A DNA stretch of 64,000 nucleotides from Diorhabda sublineata (Eukaryota; Arthropoda; Insecta; Coleoptera; Chrysomelidae): contig NW_026614267.1 of NCBI RefSeq assembly GCF_026230105.1, positions 124,001 to 188,000 on the forward strand, read 5' to 3'. The notes under the pieces are model-generated. The model saw only the letters and a list, made by a program, of their open reading frames with translations, ran no database searches and was not told the DNA's origin. This document shows positions 38,001 through 51,300 of this stretch, one piece after another (the first letter of the stretch is position 1; every line of letters begins with the position of its first letter). Both the position numbers and the translations under genes were made by a program.

Positions 38001-41000
38001 GTCGATTCTCACTTTGTGTTGATTGAAAATTTTCAAAGTCTATCTTCCTCATTTGAAGTCGAATTTCAACATTTCTCATATATTTGAATGAGTTTGCATC
38101 TAACTTTGTCAGATATCGTCGATTTACATTCATTGAAGCCCATTGAAGTCGATTCTCACTTTGTGTTGATTGAAAATTTTCAAAGTCTATCTTCCTCATT
38201 TGAAGTCGAATTTCAACATTTCTCATATATTTGAATGAGTTTGCATCTAACTTTGTCAGATATCATCGATTTACATTCATTGAAGCCCATTGAAGTCGAT
38301 TCTCACTTTGTGTTGATTGAAAATTTTCAAAGTCTACCTTCCTCATTTGAAGTCGAATTTCAACATTTCTCATATATTTGAATGAGTTTGCATCTAACTT
38401 TGTCAGATATCGTCGATTTACATTCATTGAAGCCCATTGGAGTCGATTCTCACTTTGTGTTGATTGAAAATTTTCAAAGTCTATCTTCCTCATTTGAAGC
38501 CGAATTTCAACATTTCTTATATATTTGAATGAGTTTATATATAACTTTGTCAGATATCGTCGATTTACATTCATTGAAGCCCATTGAAGTCGATTCTCAC
38601 TTTGTGTTGATTGAAAATTTTCAAAGTCTATCTTCCTCATTTGAAGTCGAATTTCAACATTTCTCATATATTTGAATGAGTTTGCATCTAACTTTGTCAG
38701 ATATCGTCGATTTACATTCATTGAAGCCCATTGAAGTCGATTCTCACTTTGTGTTGATTGAAAATTTTCAAAGTCTATCTTCCTCATTTGAAGTCGAATT
38801 TCAACATTTCTCATATATTTGAATGAGTTTGCATCTAACTTTGTCAGATATCGTCGATTTACATTCATTGAAGCCCATTGAAGTCGATTCTCACTTTGTG
38901 TTGATTGAAAATTTTCAAAGTCTATCTTCCTCATTTGAAGTCGAATTTCAACATTTCTTATATATTTGAATGAGTTTGCATATAACTTTGTCAGATATCG
39001 TCGATTTACATTCATTGAAGCCCATTGAAGCCGATTCTCACTTTGTGTTGATTGAAAATTTTCAAAGTCTATCTTCCTCATTTGAAGTCGAATTTCAACA
39101 TTTCTCATATATTTGAATGAGTTTGCATCTAACTTTGTCAGATATCGTCGATTTACATTCATTGAAGCCCATTGAAGTCGATTCTCACTTTGTGTTGATT
39201 GAAAATTTTCAAAGTCTATCTTCCTCATTTGAAGTCGAATTTCAACATTTCTCATATATTTGAATGAGTTTGCATCTAACTTTGTCAGATATCGTCGATT
39301 TACATTCATTGAAGCCCATTGAAGTCGATTCTCACTTTGTGTTGATTGAAAATTTTCAAAGTCTATCTTCCTCATTTGAAGTCGAATTTCAACATTTCTT
39401 ATATATTTGAATGAGTTTGCATATAACTTTGTCAGATATCGTCGATTTACATTCATTGAAGCCCATTGAAGTCGATTCTCACTTTGTGTTGATTGAAAAT
39501 TTTCAAAGTCTATCTTCCTCATTTGAAGTCGAATTTCAACATTTCTCATATATTTGAATGAGTTTGCATCTAACTTTGTCAGATATTGTCGATTTACATT
39601 CATTGAAGCCCATTGAAGTCGATTCTCACTTTGTGTTGATTGAAAATTTTCAAAGTCTATCTTCCTCATTTGAAGTCGAATTTCAACATTTCTTATATAT
39701 TTGAATGAGTTTGCATATAACTTTGTCAGATATCGTCGATTTACATTCATTGAAGCCCATTGGAGTCGATTCTCACTTTGTGTTGATTGAAAATTTTCAA
39801 AGTCTATATTCCTCATTTGAAGTCGAATTTCAACATTTTTATATATTTGAATGAGTTTGCATATAACTTTGTCAGATATCGTCGATTTACATTCATTGAA
39901 GCCCATTGAAGTCGATTCTCACTTTGTGTTGATTGAAAATTTTCAAAGTCTATCTTCCTCATTTGAAGTCGAATTTCAACATTTCTCATATATTTGAATG
40001 AGTTTGCATCTAACTTTGTCAGATATCGTCGATTTACATTCATTGAAGCCCATTGAAGTCGATTCTCACTTTGTGTTGATTGGAAATTTTCAAAGTCTAT
40101 CTTCCTCATTTGAAGTCGAATTTCAACATTTCTTATATATTTGAATGAGTTTGCATCTAACTTTGTCAGATATCGTCGATTTACATTCATTGAAGCCCAT
40201 TGAAGTCGATTCTCACTTTGTGTTGATTGAAAATTTTCAAAGTCTATCTTCCTCATTTGAAGTCGAATTTCAACATTTCTTATATATTTGAATGAGTTTG
40301 CATATAACTTTGTCAGATATCGTCGATTTACATTCATTGAAGCCCATTGAAGCCGATTCTCACTTTGTGTTGATTGAAAATTTTCAAAGTCTATCTTCCT
40401 CATTTGAAGTCGAATTTCAACATTTCTCATATATTTGAATGAGTTTGCATCTAACTTTGACAGATATCGTCGATTTACATTCATTGAAGCCCATTGAAGT
40501 CGATTCTCACTTTGTGTTGATTGAAAATTTTCAAAGTCTATCTTCCTCATTTGAAGTCGAATTTCAACATTTCTCATATAATTGAATAAGTTTGCATATA
40601 ACTTTGTCAGATTTCGTCGATTTACATTCATTGAAGCCCATTGAAGTCGATTCTCACTTTGTGTTGATTGAAAATTTTCAAAGTCTATCTTCCTCATTTG
40701 AATTTGAATTTCAACATTTCTCATATATTTGAATGAGTTTGCATCTAACTTTGTCAGATATCGTCGATTTACATTCATTGAAGCCCATTGAAGTCGATTC
40801 TCACTTTGTGTTGATTGAAAATTTTCAAATTCTATCTTCCTCATTTGAAGTCGAATTTCAACATTTCTTATATATTTGAATGAGTTTATATATAACTTTG
40901 TCAGATATCGTCGATTTACATTCATTGAAGCCCATTGAAGTCGATTCTCACTTTGTGTTGATTGAAAATTTTCAAAGTCTATCTTCCTCATTTGAAGTCG

Positions 41001-41600
41001 AATTTCAACATTTCTTATATATTTGAATGAGTTTGCATATAACTTTGTCAGATATCGTCGATTTACATTCATTGAAGCCCATTGGAGTCGATTCTCACTT
41101 TGTGTTGATTGAAAATTTTCAAAGTCTATATTCCTCATTTGAAGTCGAATTTCAACATTTCTTATATATTTGAATGAGTTTGCATATAACTTTGTCAGAT
41201 ATCGTCGATTTACATTCATTGAAGCCCATTGAAGCCGATTCTCACTTTGTGTTGATTGAAAATTTTCAAAGTCTATCTTCCTCATTTGAAGTCGAATTTC
41301 AACATTTCTCATATATTTGAATGAGTTTGCATCTAACTTTGTCAGATATCGTCGATTTACATTCATTGAAGCCCATTGAAGTCGATTCTCACTTTGTGTT
41401 GATTGAAAATTTTCAAAGTCTATCTTCCTCATTTGAATTTGAATTTCAACATTTCTCATATATTTGAATGAGTTTGCATCTAACTTTGTCAGATATCGTC
41501 GATTTACATTCATTGAAGCCCATTGAAGTCGATTCTCACTTTGTGTTGATTGAAAATTTTCAAATTCTATCTTCCTCATTTGAAGTCGAATTTCAACATT
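35100..41600. repeat. Large dispersed duplication (about 6.5 kb), left copy, class B
   Basis: This copy matches about 44,400-51,300. To about 38,000 the offset is 9,260, which is 63 monomers less the one base deleted at 39,836. From 38,263 it is 9,701, and beyond the deletion it is exactly 9,702 (66 monomers). Shared rare markers include 'gcccaatgaag' with 'gatttaaaatt' near 36,080, 'tgtatctgac' near 37,949, 'gtctaccttcc' near 38,333, 'attgaataag' at 40,581 and 'aatttgaatttg' at 40,701 and 41,436. The right copy has three extra monomers near 47.3-47.9 kb. Confidence 0.82.
39836..39840. other. Single 1-bp deletion that shifts the satellite phase
   Basis: Here the array reads 'caacatttttatatatttg' where other copies read 'caacatttcttatatattt': one base, the c, is missing. 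'tgttgattga' sits at phase 91 modulo 147 at 91, 31,108 and 39,781, but at phase 90 at 43,014 and 63,888. The matching place in the duplicate copy, near 49,536, is intact. Confidence 0.92.
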
Positions 41601-43999
41601 TCTTATATATTTGAATGAGTTTGCATCTAACTTTGTCAGATATCGTCGATTTACATTCATTGAAGCCCATTGAAGTCGATTCTCACTTTGTGTTGATTGA
41701 AAATTTTCAAAGTCTATCTTCCTCATTTGAAGTCGAATTTCAACATTTCTTATATATTTGAATGAGTTTGCATATAACTTTGTCAGATATCGTCGATTTA
41801 CATTCATTGAAGCCCATTGAAGCCGATTCTCACTTTGTGTTGATTGAAAATTTTCAAAGTCTATCTTCCTCATTTGAAGTCGAATTTCAACATTTCTCAT
41901 ATATTTGAATGAGTTTGCATCTAACTTTGTCAGATATCGTCGATTTACATTCATTGAAGCCCATTGAAGTCGATTCTCACTTTGTGTTGATTGAAAATTT
42001 TCAAAGTCTATCTTCCTCATTTGAAGTCGAATTTCAACATTTCTCATATAATTGAATAAGTTTGCATATAACTTTGTCAGATTTCGTCGATTTACATTCA
42101 TTGAAGCCCATTGAAGTCGATTCTCACTTTGTGTTGATTGAAAATTTTCAAAGTCTATCTTCCTCATTTGAAGTCGAATTTCAACATTTCTCATATAATT
42201 GAATAAGTTTGCATATAACTTTGTCAGATTTCGTCGATTTACATTCATTGAAGCCCATTGAAGTCGATTCTCACTTTGTGTTGATTGAAAATTTTCAAAG
42301 TCTATCTTCCTCATTTGAAGTCGAATTTCAACATTTCTTATATATTTGAATGAGTTTGCATATAACTTTGTCAGATATCGTCGATTTACATTCATTGAAG
42401 CCCATTGAAGTCGATTCTCACTTTGTGTTGATTGAAAATTTTCAAAGTCTATCTTCCTCATTTGAAGTCGAATTTCAACATTTCTCATATATTTGAATGA
42501 GTTTGCATCTAACTTTGTCAGATATCGTCGATTTACATTCATTGAAGCCCATTGAAGTCGATTCTCACTTTGTGTTGATTGAAAATTTTCAAAGTCTATC
42601 TTCCTCATTTGAAGCCGAATTTCAACATTTCTTATATATTTGAATGAGTTTATATATAACTTTGTCAGATATCGTCGATTTACATTCATTGAAGCCCATT
42701 GAAGTCGATTCTCACTTTGTGTTGATTGGAAATTTTCAAAGTCTATCTTCCTCATTTGAAGTCGAATTTCAACATTTCTCATATATTTGAATGAGTTTGC
42801 ATCTAACTTTGTCAGATATCGTCGATTTACATTCATTGAAGCCCATTGAAGTCGATTCTCACTTTGTGTTGATTGAAAATTTTCAAAGTCTATCTTCCTC
42901 ATTTGAAGTCGAATTTCAACATTTCTCATATATTTGAATGAGTTTGCATCTAACTTTGTCAGATATCGTCGATTTACATTCATTGAAGCCCATTGAAGTC
43001 GATTCTCACTTTGTGTTGATTGAAAATTTTAAAAGTCTATCTTCCTCATTTGAAGTCGAATTTCAACATTTCTTATATATTTGAATGAGTTTGCATATAA
43101 CTTTGTCAGATATCGTCGATTTACATTCATTGAAGCCCATTGAAGCCGATTCTCACTTTGTGTTGATTGAAAATTTTCAAAGTCTATCTTCCTCATTTGA
43201 AGTCGAATTTCAACATTTCTCATATATTTGAATGAGTTTGCATCTAACTTTGTCAGATATCGTCGATTTACATTCATTGAAGCCCATTGAAGTCGATTCT
43301 CACTTTGTGTTGATTGAAAATTTTCAAAGTCTATCTTCCTCATTTGAAGTCGAATTTCAACATTTCTCATATATTTGAATGAGTTTGCATCTAACTTTGT
43401 CAGATATCGTCGATTTACATTCATTGAAGCCCATTGAAGTCGATTCTCACTTTGTGTTGATTGAAAATTTTCAAAGTCTATCTTCCTCATTTAAAGTCGA
43501 ATTTCAACATTTCTTATATATTTGAATGAGTTTGCATATAACTTTGTCAGATATCGTCGATTTACATTCATTGAAGCCCATTGAAGTCGATTCTCACTTT
43601 GTGTTGATTGAAAATTTTCAAAGTCTATCTTCCTCATTTGAAGTCGAATTTCAACATTTCTCATATATTTGAATGAGTTTGCATCTAACTTTGTCAGATA
43701 TCGTCGATTTACATTCATTGAAGCCCATTGAAGTCGATTCTCACTTTGTGTTGATTGAAAATTTTCAAAGTCTATCTTCCTCATTTGAAGTCGAATTTCA
43801 ACATTTCTTATATATTTGAATGAGTTTGCATATAACTTTGTCAGATATCGTCGATTTACATTCATTGAAGCCCATTGGAGTCGATTCTCACTTTGTGTTG
43901 ATTGAAAATTTTCAAAGTCTATATTCCTCATTTGAAGTCGAATTTCAACATTTCTTATATATTTGAATGAGTTTGCATATAACTTTGTCAGATATCGTC

Positions 44000-46720
44000 G
44001 ATTTACATTCATTGAAGCCCATTGAAGTCGATTCTCACTTTGTGTTGATTGAAAATTTTCAAAGTCTATCTTCCTCATTTGAAGTCGAATTTCAACATTT
44101 CTCATATATTTGAATGAGTTTGCATCTAACTTTGTCAGATATCGTCGATTTTCATTCATTGAAGCCCATTGAAGTCGATACTCACTTTGTGTTGATTGAA
44201 AATTTTCAAAGTCTATCTTCCTCATTTGAAGTCGAATTTCAACATTTCTCATATATTTGAATGAGTTTGCATCTAACTTTGTCAGATATCGTCGATTTAC
44301 ATTCATTGAAGCCCATTGAAGTCGATTCTCACTTTGTGTTGATTGAAAATTTTCAAAGTCTATCTTCCTCATTTGAAGTCGAATTTCAACATTTCTTATA
44401 TATTTGAATGAGTTTGCATATAACTTTGTCAGATATCGTCGATTTACATTCATTGAAGCCCATTGAAGTCGATTCTCACTTTGTGTTGATTGAAAATTTT
44501 CAAAGTCTATCTTCCTCATTTGAAGTCGAATTTCAACATTTCTCATATATTTGAATGAGTTTGCATCTAACTTTGTCAGATATCGTCGATTTACATTCAT
44601 TGAAGCCCATTGAAGTCGATTCTCACTTTGTGTTGATTGAAAATTTTCAAAGTCTATCTTCCTCATTTGAAGTCGAATTTCAACATTTCTTATATATTTG
44701 AATGAGTTTGCATATAACTTTGTCAGATATCGTCGATTTACATTCATTGAAGCCCATTGGAGTCGATTCTCACTTTGTGTTGATTGAAAATTTTCAAAGT
44801 CTATATTCCTCATTTGAAGTCGAATTTCAACATTTCTTATATATTTGAATGAGTTTGCATATAACTTTGTCAGATATCGTCGATTTACATTCATTGAAGC
44901 CCATTGAAGTCGATTCTCACTTTGTGTTGATTGAAAATTTTCAAAGTCTATCTTCCTCATTTGAAGTCGAATTTCAACATTTCTCATATATTTGAATGAG
45001 TTTGCATCTAACTTTGTCAGATATCGTCGATTTACATTCATTGAAGCCCATTGAAGTCGATTCTCACTTTGTGTTGATTGAAAATTTTCAAAGTCTATCT
45101 TCCTCATTTGAAGTCGAATTTCAACATTTCTTATATATTTGAATGAGTTTGCATATAACTTTGTCAGATATCGTCGATTTACATTCATTGAAGCCCATTG
45201 GAGTCGATTCTCACTTTGTGTTGATTGAAAATTTTCAAAGTCTATATTCCTCATTTGAAGTCGAATTTCAACATTTCTTATATATTTGAATGAGTTTGCA
45301 TATAACTTTGTCAGATATCGTCGATTTACATTCATTGAAGCCCAATGAAGTCGATTCTCACTTTGTGTTGATTTAAAATTTTCAAAGTCTATCTTCCTCA
45401 TTTGAAGTCGAATTTCAACATTTCTCATATATTTGAATGAGTTTGCATCTAACTTTGTCAGATATCGTCGATTTACATTCATTGAAGCCCATTGAAGTCG
45501 ATTCTCACTTTGTGTTGATTGAAAATTTTCAAAGTCTATCTTCCTCATTTGAAGTCGAATTTCAACATTTCTCATATATTTGAATGAGTTTGCATCTAAC
45601 TTTGTCAGATATCGTCGATTTACATTCATTGAAGCCCATTGAAGTCGATTCTCACTTTGTGTTGATTGAAAATTTTCAAAGTCTATCTTCCTCATTTGAA
45701 GTCGAATTTCAACATTTCTTATATATTTGAATGAGTTTGCATATAACTTTGTCAGATATCGTCGATTTACATTCATAGAAGCCCATTGAAGTCGATTCTC
45801 ACTTTGTGTTGATTGAAAATTTTCAAAGTCTATCTTCCTCATTTGAAGTCGAATTTCAACATTTCTCATATATTTGAATGAGTTTGCATCTAACTTTGTC
45901 AGATATCGTCGATTTACATTCATTGAAGCCCATTGAAGTCGATTCTCACTTTGTGTTGATTGAAAATTTTCAAAGTCTATCTTCCTCATTTGAAGTCGAA
46001 TTTCAACATTTCTTATATATTTGAATGAGTTTGCATATAACTTTGTCAGATATCGTCGATTTACATTCATTGAAGCCCATTGGAGTCGATTCTCACTTTG
46101 TGTTGATTGAAAATTTTCAAAGTCTATATTCCTCATTTGAAGTCGAATTTCAACATTTCTTATATATTTGAATGAGTTTGCATATAACTTTGTCAGATAT
46201 CGTCGATTTACATTCATTGAAGCCCATTGAAGTCGATTCTCACTTTGTGTTGATTGAAAATTTTCAAAGTCTATCTTCCTCATTTGAAGTCGAATTTCAA
46301 CATTTCTCATATATTTGAATGAGTTTGCATCTAACTTTGTCAGATATCGTCGATTTACATTCATTGAAGCCCATTGAAGTCGATTCTCACTTTGTGTTGA
46401 TTGAAAATTTTCAAAGTCTATCTTCCTCATTTGAAGTCGAATTTCAACATTTCTTATATATTTGAATGAGTTTGCATATAACTTTGTCAGATATCGTCGA
46501 TTTACATTCATTGAAGCCCATTGGAGTCGATTCTCACTTTGTGTTGATTGAAAATTTTCAAAGTCTATATTCCTCATTTGAAGTCGAATTTCAACATTTC
46601 TTATATATTTGAATGAGTTTGCATATAACTTTGTCAGATATCGTCGATTTACATTCATTGAAGCCCAATGAAGTCGATTCTCACTTTGTGTTGATTTAAA
46701 ATTTTCAAAGTCTATCTTCC
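44000..46720. repeat. Tandem 9-mer (1,323-bp) higher-order repeat, class B
   Basis: 'gcccaatgaag' followed by 'gatttaaaatt' occurs near 45,339 and 46,662, and 'cattggagtcg' near 44,756/46,079 and 45,196/46,519, all 1,323 apart. 'gtctatattcc' copies keep the same spacing. The corresponding stretch of the left large duplication has one such unit (marker near 36,079), so this tandem doubling is specific to the right copy. Confidence 0.8.
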
Positions 46721-49700
46721 TCATTTGAAGTCGAATTTCAACATTTCTCATATATTTGAATGAGTTTGCATCTAACTTTGTCAGATATCGTCGATTTACA
46801 TTCATTGAAGCCCATTGAAGTCGATTCTCACTTTGTGTTGATTGAAAATTTTCAAAGTCTATCTTCCTCATTTGAAGTCGAATTTCAACATTTCTCATAT
46901 ATTTGAATGAGTTTGCATCTAACTTTGTCAGATATCGTCGATTTACATTCATTGAAGCCCATTGGAGTCGATTCTCACTTTGTGTTGATTGAAAATTTTC
47001 AAAGTCTATCTTCCTCATTTGAAGTCGAATTTCAACATTTCTCATATATTTGAATGAGTCTGCATCTAACTTTGTCAGATATCGTCGATTTACATTCATA
47101 GAAGCCCATTGAAGTCGATTCTCACTTTGTGTTGATTGAAAATTTTCAAAGTCTATCTTCCTCATTTGAAGTCGAATTTCAACATTTCTTATATATTTGA
47201 ATGAGTTTGTATCTGACTTTGTCAGATATCGTCGATTTACATTCATTGAAGCCCATAGAAGTCGATTCTCACTTTGTGTTGATTGAAAATTTTCAAAGTC
47301 TATCTTCCTCATTTGAAGTCGAATTTCAACATTTCTCATATATTTGAATGAGTTTGCATCTAACTTTGTCAGATATCGTCGATTTACATTCATTGAAGCC
47401 CATTGAAGTCGATTCTCACTTTGTGTTGATTGAAAATTTTCAAAGTCTATCTTCCTCATTTGAAGTCGAATTTCAACATTTCTCATATATTTGAATGAGT
47501 TTGCATCTAACTTTGTCAGATATCGTCGATTTACATTCATTGAAGCCCATTGAAGTCGATTCTCACTTTGTGTTGATTGAAAATTTTCAAAGTCTATCTT
47601 CCTCATTTGAAGTCGAATTTCAACATTTCTCATATATTTGAATGAGTTTGCATCTAACTTTGTCAGATATCGTCGATTTACATTCATTGAAGCCCATTGA
47701 AGTCGATTCTCACTTTGTGTTGATTGAAAATTTTCAAAGTCTATCTTCCTCATTTGAAGTCGAATTTCAACATTTCTCATATATTTGAATGAGTTTGCAT
47801 CTAACTTTGTCAGATATCGTCGATTTACATTCATTGAAGCCCATTGAAGTCGATTCTCACTTTGTGTTGATTGAAAATTTTCAAAGTCTATCTTCCTCAT
47901 TTGAAGTCGAATTTCAACATTTCTCATATATTTGAATGAGTTTGCATCTAACTTTGTCAGATATCATCGATTTACATTCATTGAAGCCCATTGAAGTCGA
48001 TTCTCACTTTGTGTTGATTGAAAATTTTCAAAGTCTACCTTCCTCATTTGAAGTCGAATTTCAACATTTCTCATATATTTGAATGAGTTTGCATCTAACT
48101 TTGTCAGATATCGTCGATTTACATTCATTGAAGCCCATTGGAGTCGATTCTCACTTTGTGTTGATTGAAAATTTTCAAAGTCTATCTTCCTCATTTGGAG
48201 CCGAATTTCAACATTTCTTATATATTTGAATGAGTTTATATATAACTTTGTCAGATATCGTCGATTTACATTCATTGAAGCCCATTGAAGTCGATTCTCA
48301 CTTTGTGTTGATTGAAAATTTTCAAAGTCTATCTTCCTCATTTGAAGTCGAATTTCAACATTTCTCATATATTTGAATGAGTTTGCATCTAACTTTGTCA
48401 GATATCGTCGATTTACATTCATTGAAGCCCATTGAAGTCGATGCTCACTTTGTGTTGATTGAAAATTTTCAAAGTCTATCTTCCTCATTTGAAGTCGAAT
48501 TTCAACATTTCTCATATATTTGAATGAGTTTGCATCTAACTTTGTCAGATATCGTCGATTTACATTCATTGAAGCCCATTGAAGTCGATTCTCACTTTGT
48601 GTTGATAGAAAATTTTCAAAGTCTATCTTCCTCATTTGAAGTCGAATTTCAACATTTCTTATATATTTGAATGAGTTTGCATATAACTTTGTCAGATATC
48701 GTCGATTTACATTCATTGAAGCCCATTGAAGCCGATTCTCACTTTGTGTTGATTGAAAATTTTCAAAGTCTATCTTCCTCATTTGAAGTCGAATTTCAAC
48801 ATTTCTCATATATTTGAATGAGTTTGCATCTAACTTTGTCAGATATCGTCGATTTACATTCATTGAAGCCCATTGAAGTCGATTCTCACTTTGTGTTGAT
48901 TGAAAATTTTCAAAGTCTATCTTCCTCATTTGAAGTCGAATTTCAACATTTCTCATATATTTGAATGAGTTTGCATCTAACTTTGTCAGATATCGTCGAT
49001 TTACATTCATTGAAGCCCATTGAAGTCGATTCTCACTTTGTGTTGATTGAAAATTTTCAAAGTCTATCTTCCTCATTTGAAGTCGAATTTCAACATTTCT
49101 TATATATTTGAATGAGTTTGCATATAACTTTGTCAGATATCGTCGATTTACATTCATTGAAGCCCATTGAAGTCGATTCTCACTTTGTGTTGATTGAAAA
49201 TTTTCAAAGTCTATCTTCCTCATTTGAAGTCGAATTTCAACATTTCTCATATATTTGAATGAGTTTGCATCTAACTTTGTCAGATATCGTCGATTTACAT
49301 TCATTGAAGCCCATTGAAGTCGATTCTCACTTTGTGTTGATTGAAAATTTTCAAAGTCTATCTTCCTCATTTGAAGTCGAATTTCAACATTTCTTATATA
49401 TTTGAATGAGTTTGCATATAACTTTGTCAGATATCGTCGATTTACATTCATTGAAGCCCATTGGAGTCGATTCTCACTTTGTGTTGATTGAAAATTTTCA
49501 AAGTCTATATTCCTCATTTGAAGTCGAATTTCAACATTTCTTATATATTTGAATGAGTTTGCATATAACTTTGTCAGATATCGTCGATTTACATTCATTG
49601 AAGCCCATTGAAGTCGATTCTCACTTTGTGTTGATTGAAAATTTTCAAAGTCTATCTTCCTCATTTGAAGTCGAATTTCAACATTTCTCATATATTTGAA

Positions 49701-51300
49701 TGAGTTTGCATCTAACTTTGTCAGATATCGTCGATTTACATTCATTGAAGCCCATTGAAGTCGATTCTCACTTTGTGTTGATTGAAAATTTTCAAAGTCT
49801 ATCTTCCTCATTTGAAGTCGAATTTCAACATTTCTTATATATTTGAATGAGTTTGCATCTAACTTTGTCAGATATCGTCGATTTACATTCATTGAAGCCC
49901 ATTGAAGTCGATTCTCACTTTGTGTTGATTGAAAATTTTCAAAGTCTATCTTCCTCATTTGAAGTCGAATTTCAACATTTCTTATATATTTGAATGAGTT
50001 TGCATATAACTTTGTCAGATATCGTCGATTTACATTCATTGAAGCCCATTGAAGCCGATTCTCACTTTGTGTTGATTGAAAATTTTCAAAGTCTATCTTC
50101 CTCATTTGAAGTCGAATTTCAACATTTCTCATATATTTGAATGAGTTTGCATCTAACTTTGTCAGATATCGTCGATTTACATTCATTGAAGCCCATTGAA
50201 GTCGATTCTCACTTTGTGTTGATTGAAAATTTTCAAAGTCTATCTTCCTCATTTGAAGTCGAATTTCAACATTTCTCATATAATTGAATAAGTTTGCATA
50301 TAACTTTGTCAGATTTCGTCGATTTACATTCATTGAAGCCCATTGAAGTCGATTCTCACTTTGTGTTGATTGAAAATTTTCAAAGTCTATCTTCCTCATT
50401 TGAATTTGAATTTCAACATTTCTCATATATTTGAATGAGTTTGCATCTAACTTTGTCAGATATCGTCGATTTACATTCATTGAAGCCCATTGAAGTCGAT
50501 TCTCACTTTGTGTTGATTGAAAATTTTCAAATTCTATCTTCCTCATTTGAAGTCGAATTTCAACATTTCTTATATATTTGAATGAGTTTATATATAACTT
50601 TGTCAGATATCGTCGATTTACATTCATTGAAGCCCATTGAAGTCGATTCTCACTTTGTGTTGAATGAAAATTTTCAAAGTCTATCTTCCTCATTTGAAGT
50701 CGAATTTCAACATTTCTTATATATTTGAATGAGTTTGCATATAACTTTGTCAGATATCGTCGATTTACATTCATTGAAGCCCATTGGAGTCGATTCTCAC
50801 TTTGTGTTGATTGAAAATTTTCAAAGTCTATATTCCTCATTTGAAGTCGAATTTCAACATTTCTTATATATTTGAATGAGTTTGCATATAACTTTGTCAG
50901 ATATAGTCGATTTACATTCATTGAAGCCCATTGAAGTCGATTCTCACTTTGTGTTGATTGAAAATTTTCAAAGTCTATCTTCCTCATTTGAAGTCGAATT
51001 TCAACATTTCTCATATATTTGAATGAGTTTGCATCTAACTTTGTCAGATATCGTCGATTTACATTCATTGAAGCCCATTGAAGTCGATTCTCACTTTGTG
51101 TTGATTGAAAATTTTCAAAGTCTATCTTCCTCATTTGAATTTGAATTTCAACATTTCTCATATATTTGAATGAGTTTGCATCTAACTTTGTCAGATATCG
51201 TCGATTTACATTCATTGAAGCCCATTGAAGTCGATTCTCACTTTGTGTTGATTGAAAATTTTCAAATTCTATCTTCCTCATTTGAAGTCGAATTTCAACA
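44400..51300. repeat. Large dispersed duplication (about 6.5 kb), right copy, class B
   Basis: This is the partner of 35,100-41,600. The markers recur in the same order: 'gcccaatgaag' 45,339, 'tgtatctgac' near 47,208, 'atatcatcg' near 47,961, 'attgaataag' 50,283, and 'aatttgaatttg' 50,403 and 51,138. Three additional near-consensus monomers are present at about 47.3-47.9 kb. Identity ends near 51,310, where this copy has 'tttatatataac' and the left copy has 'gcatctaac'. Confidence 0.82.
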
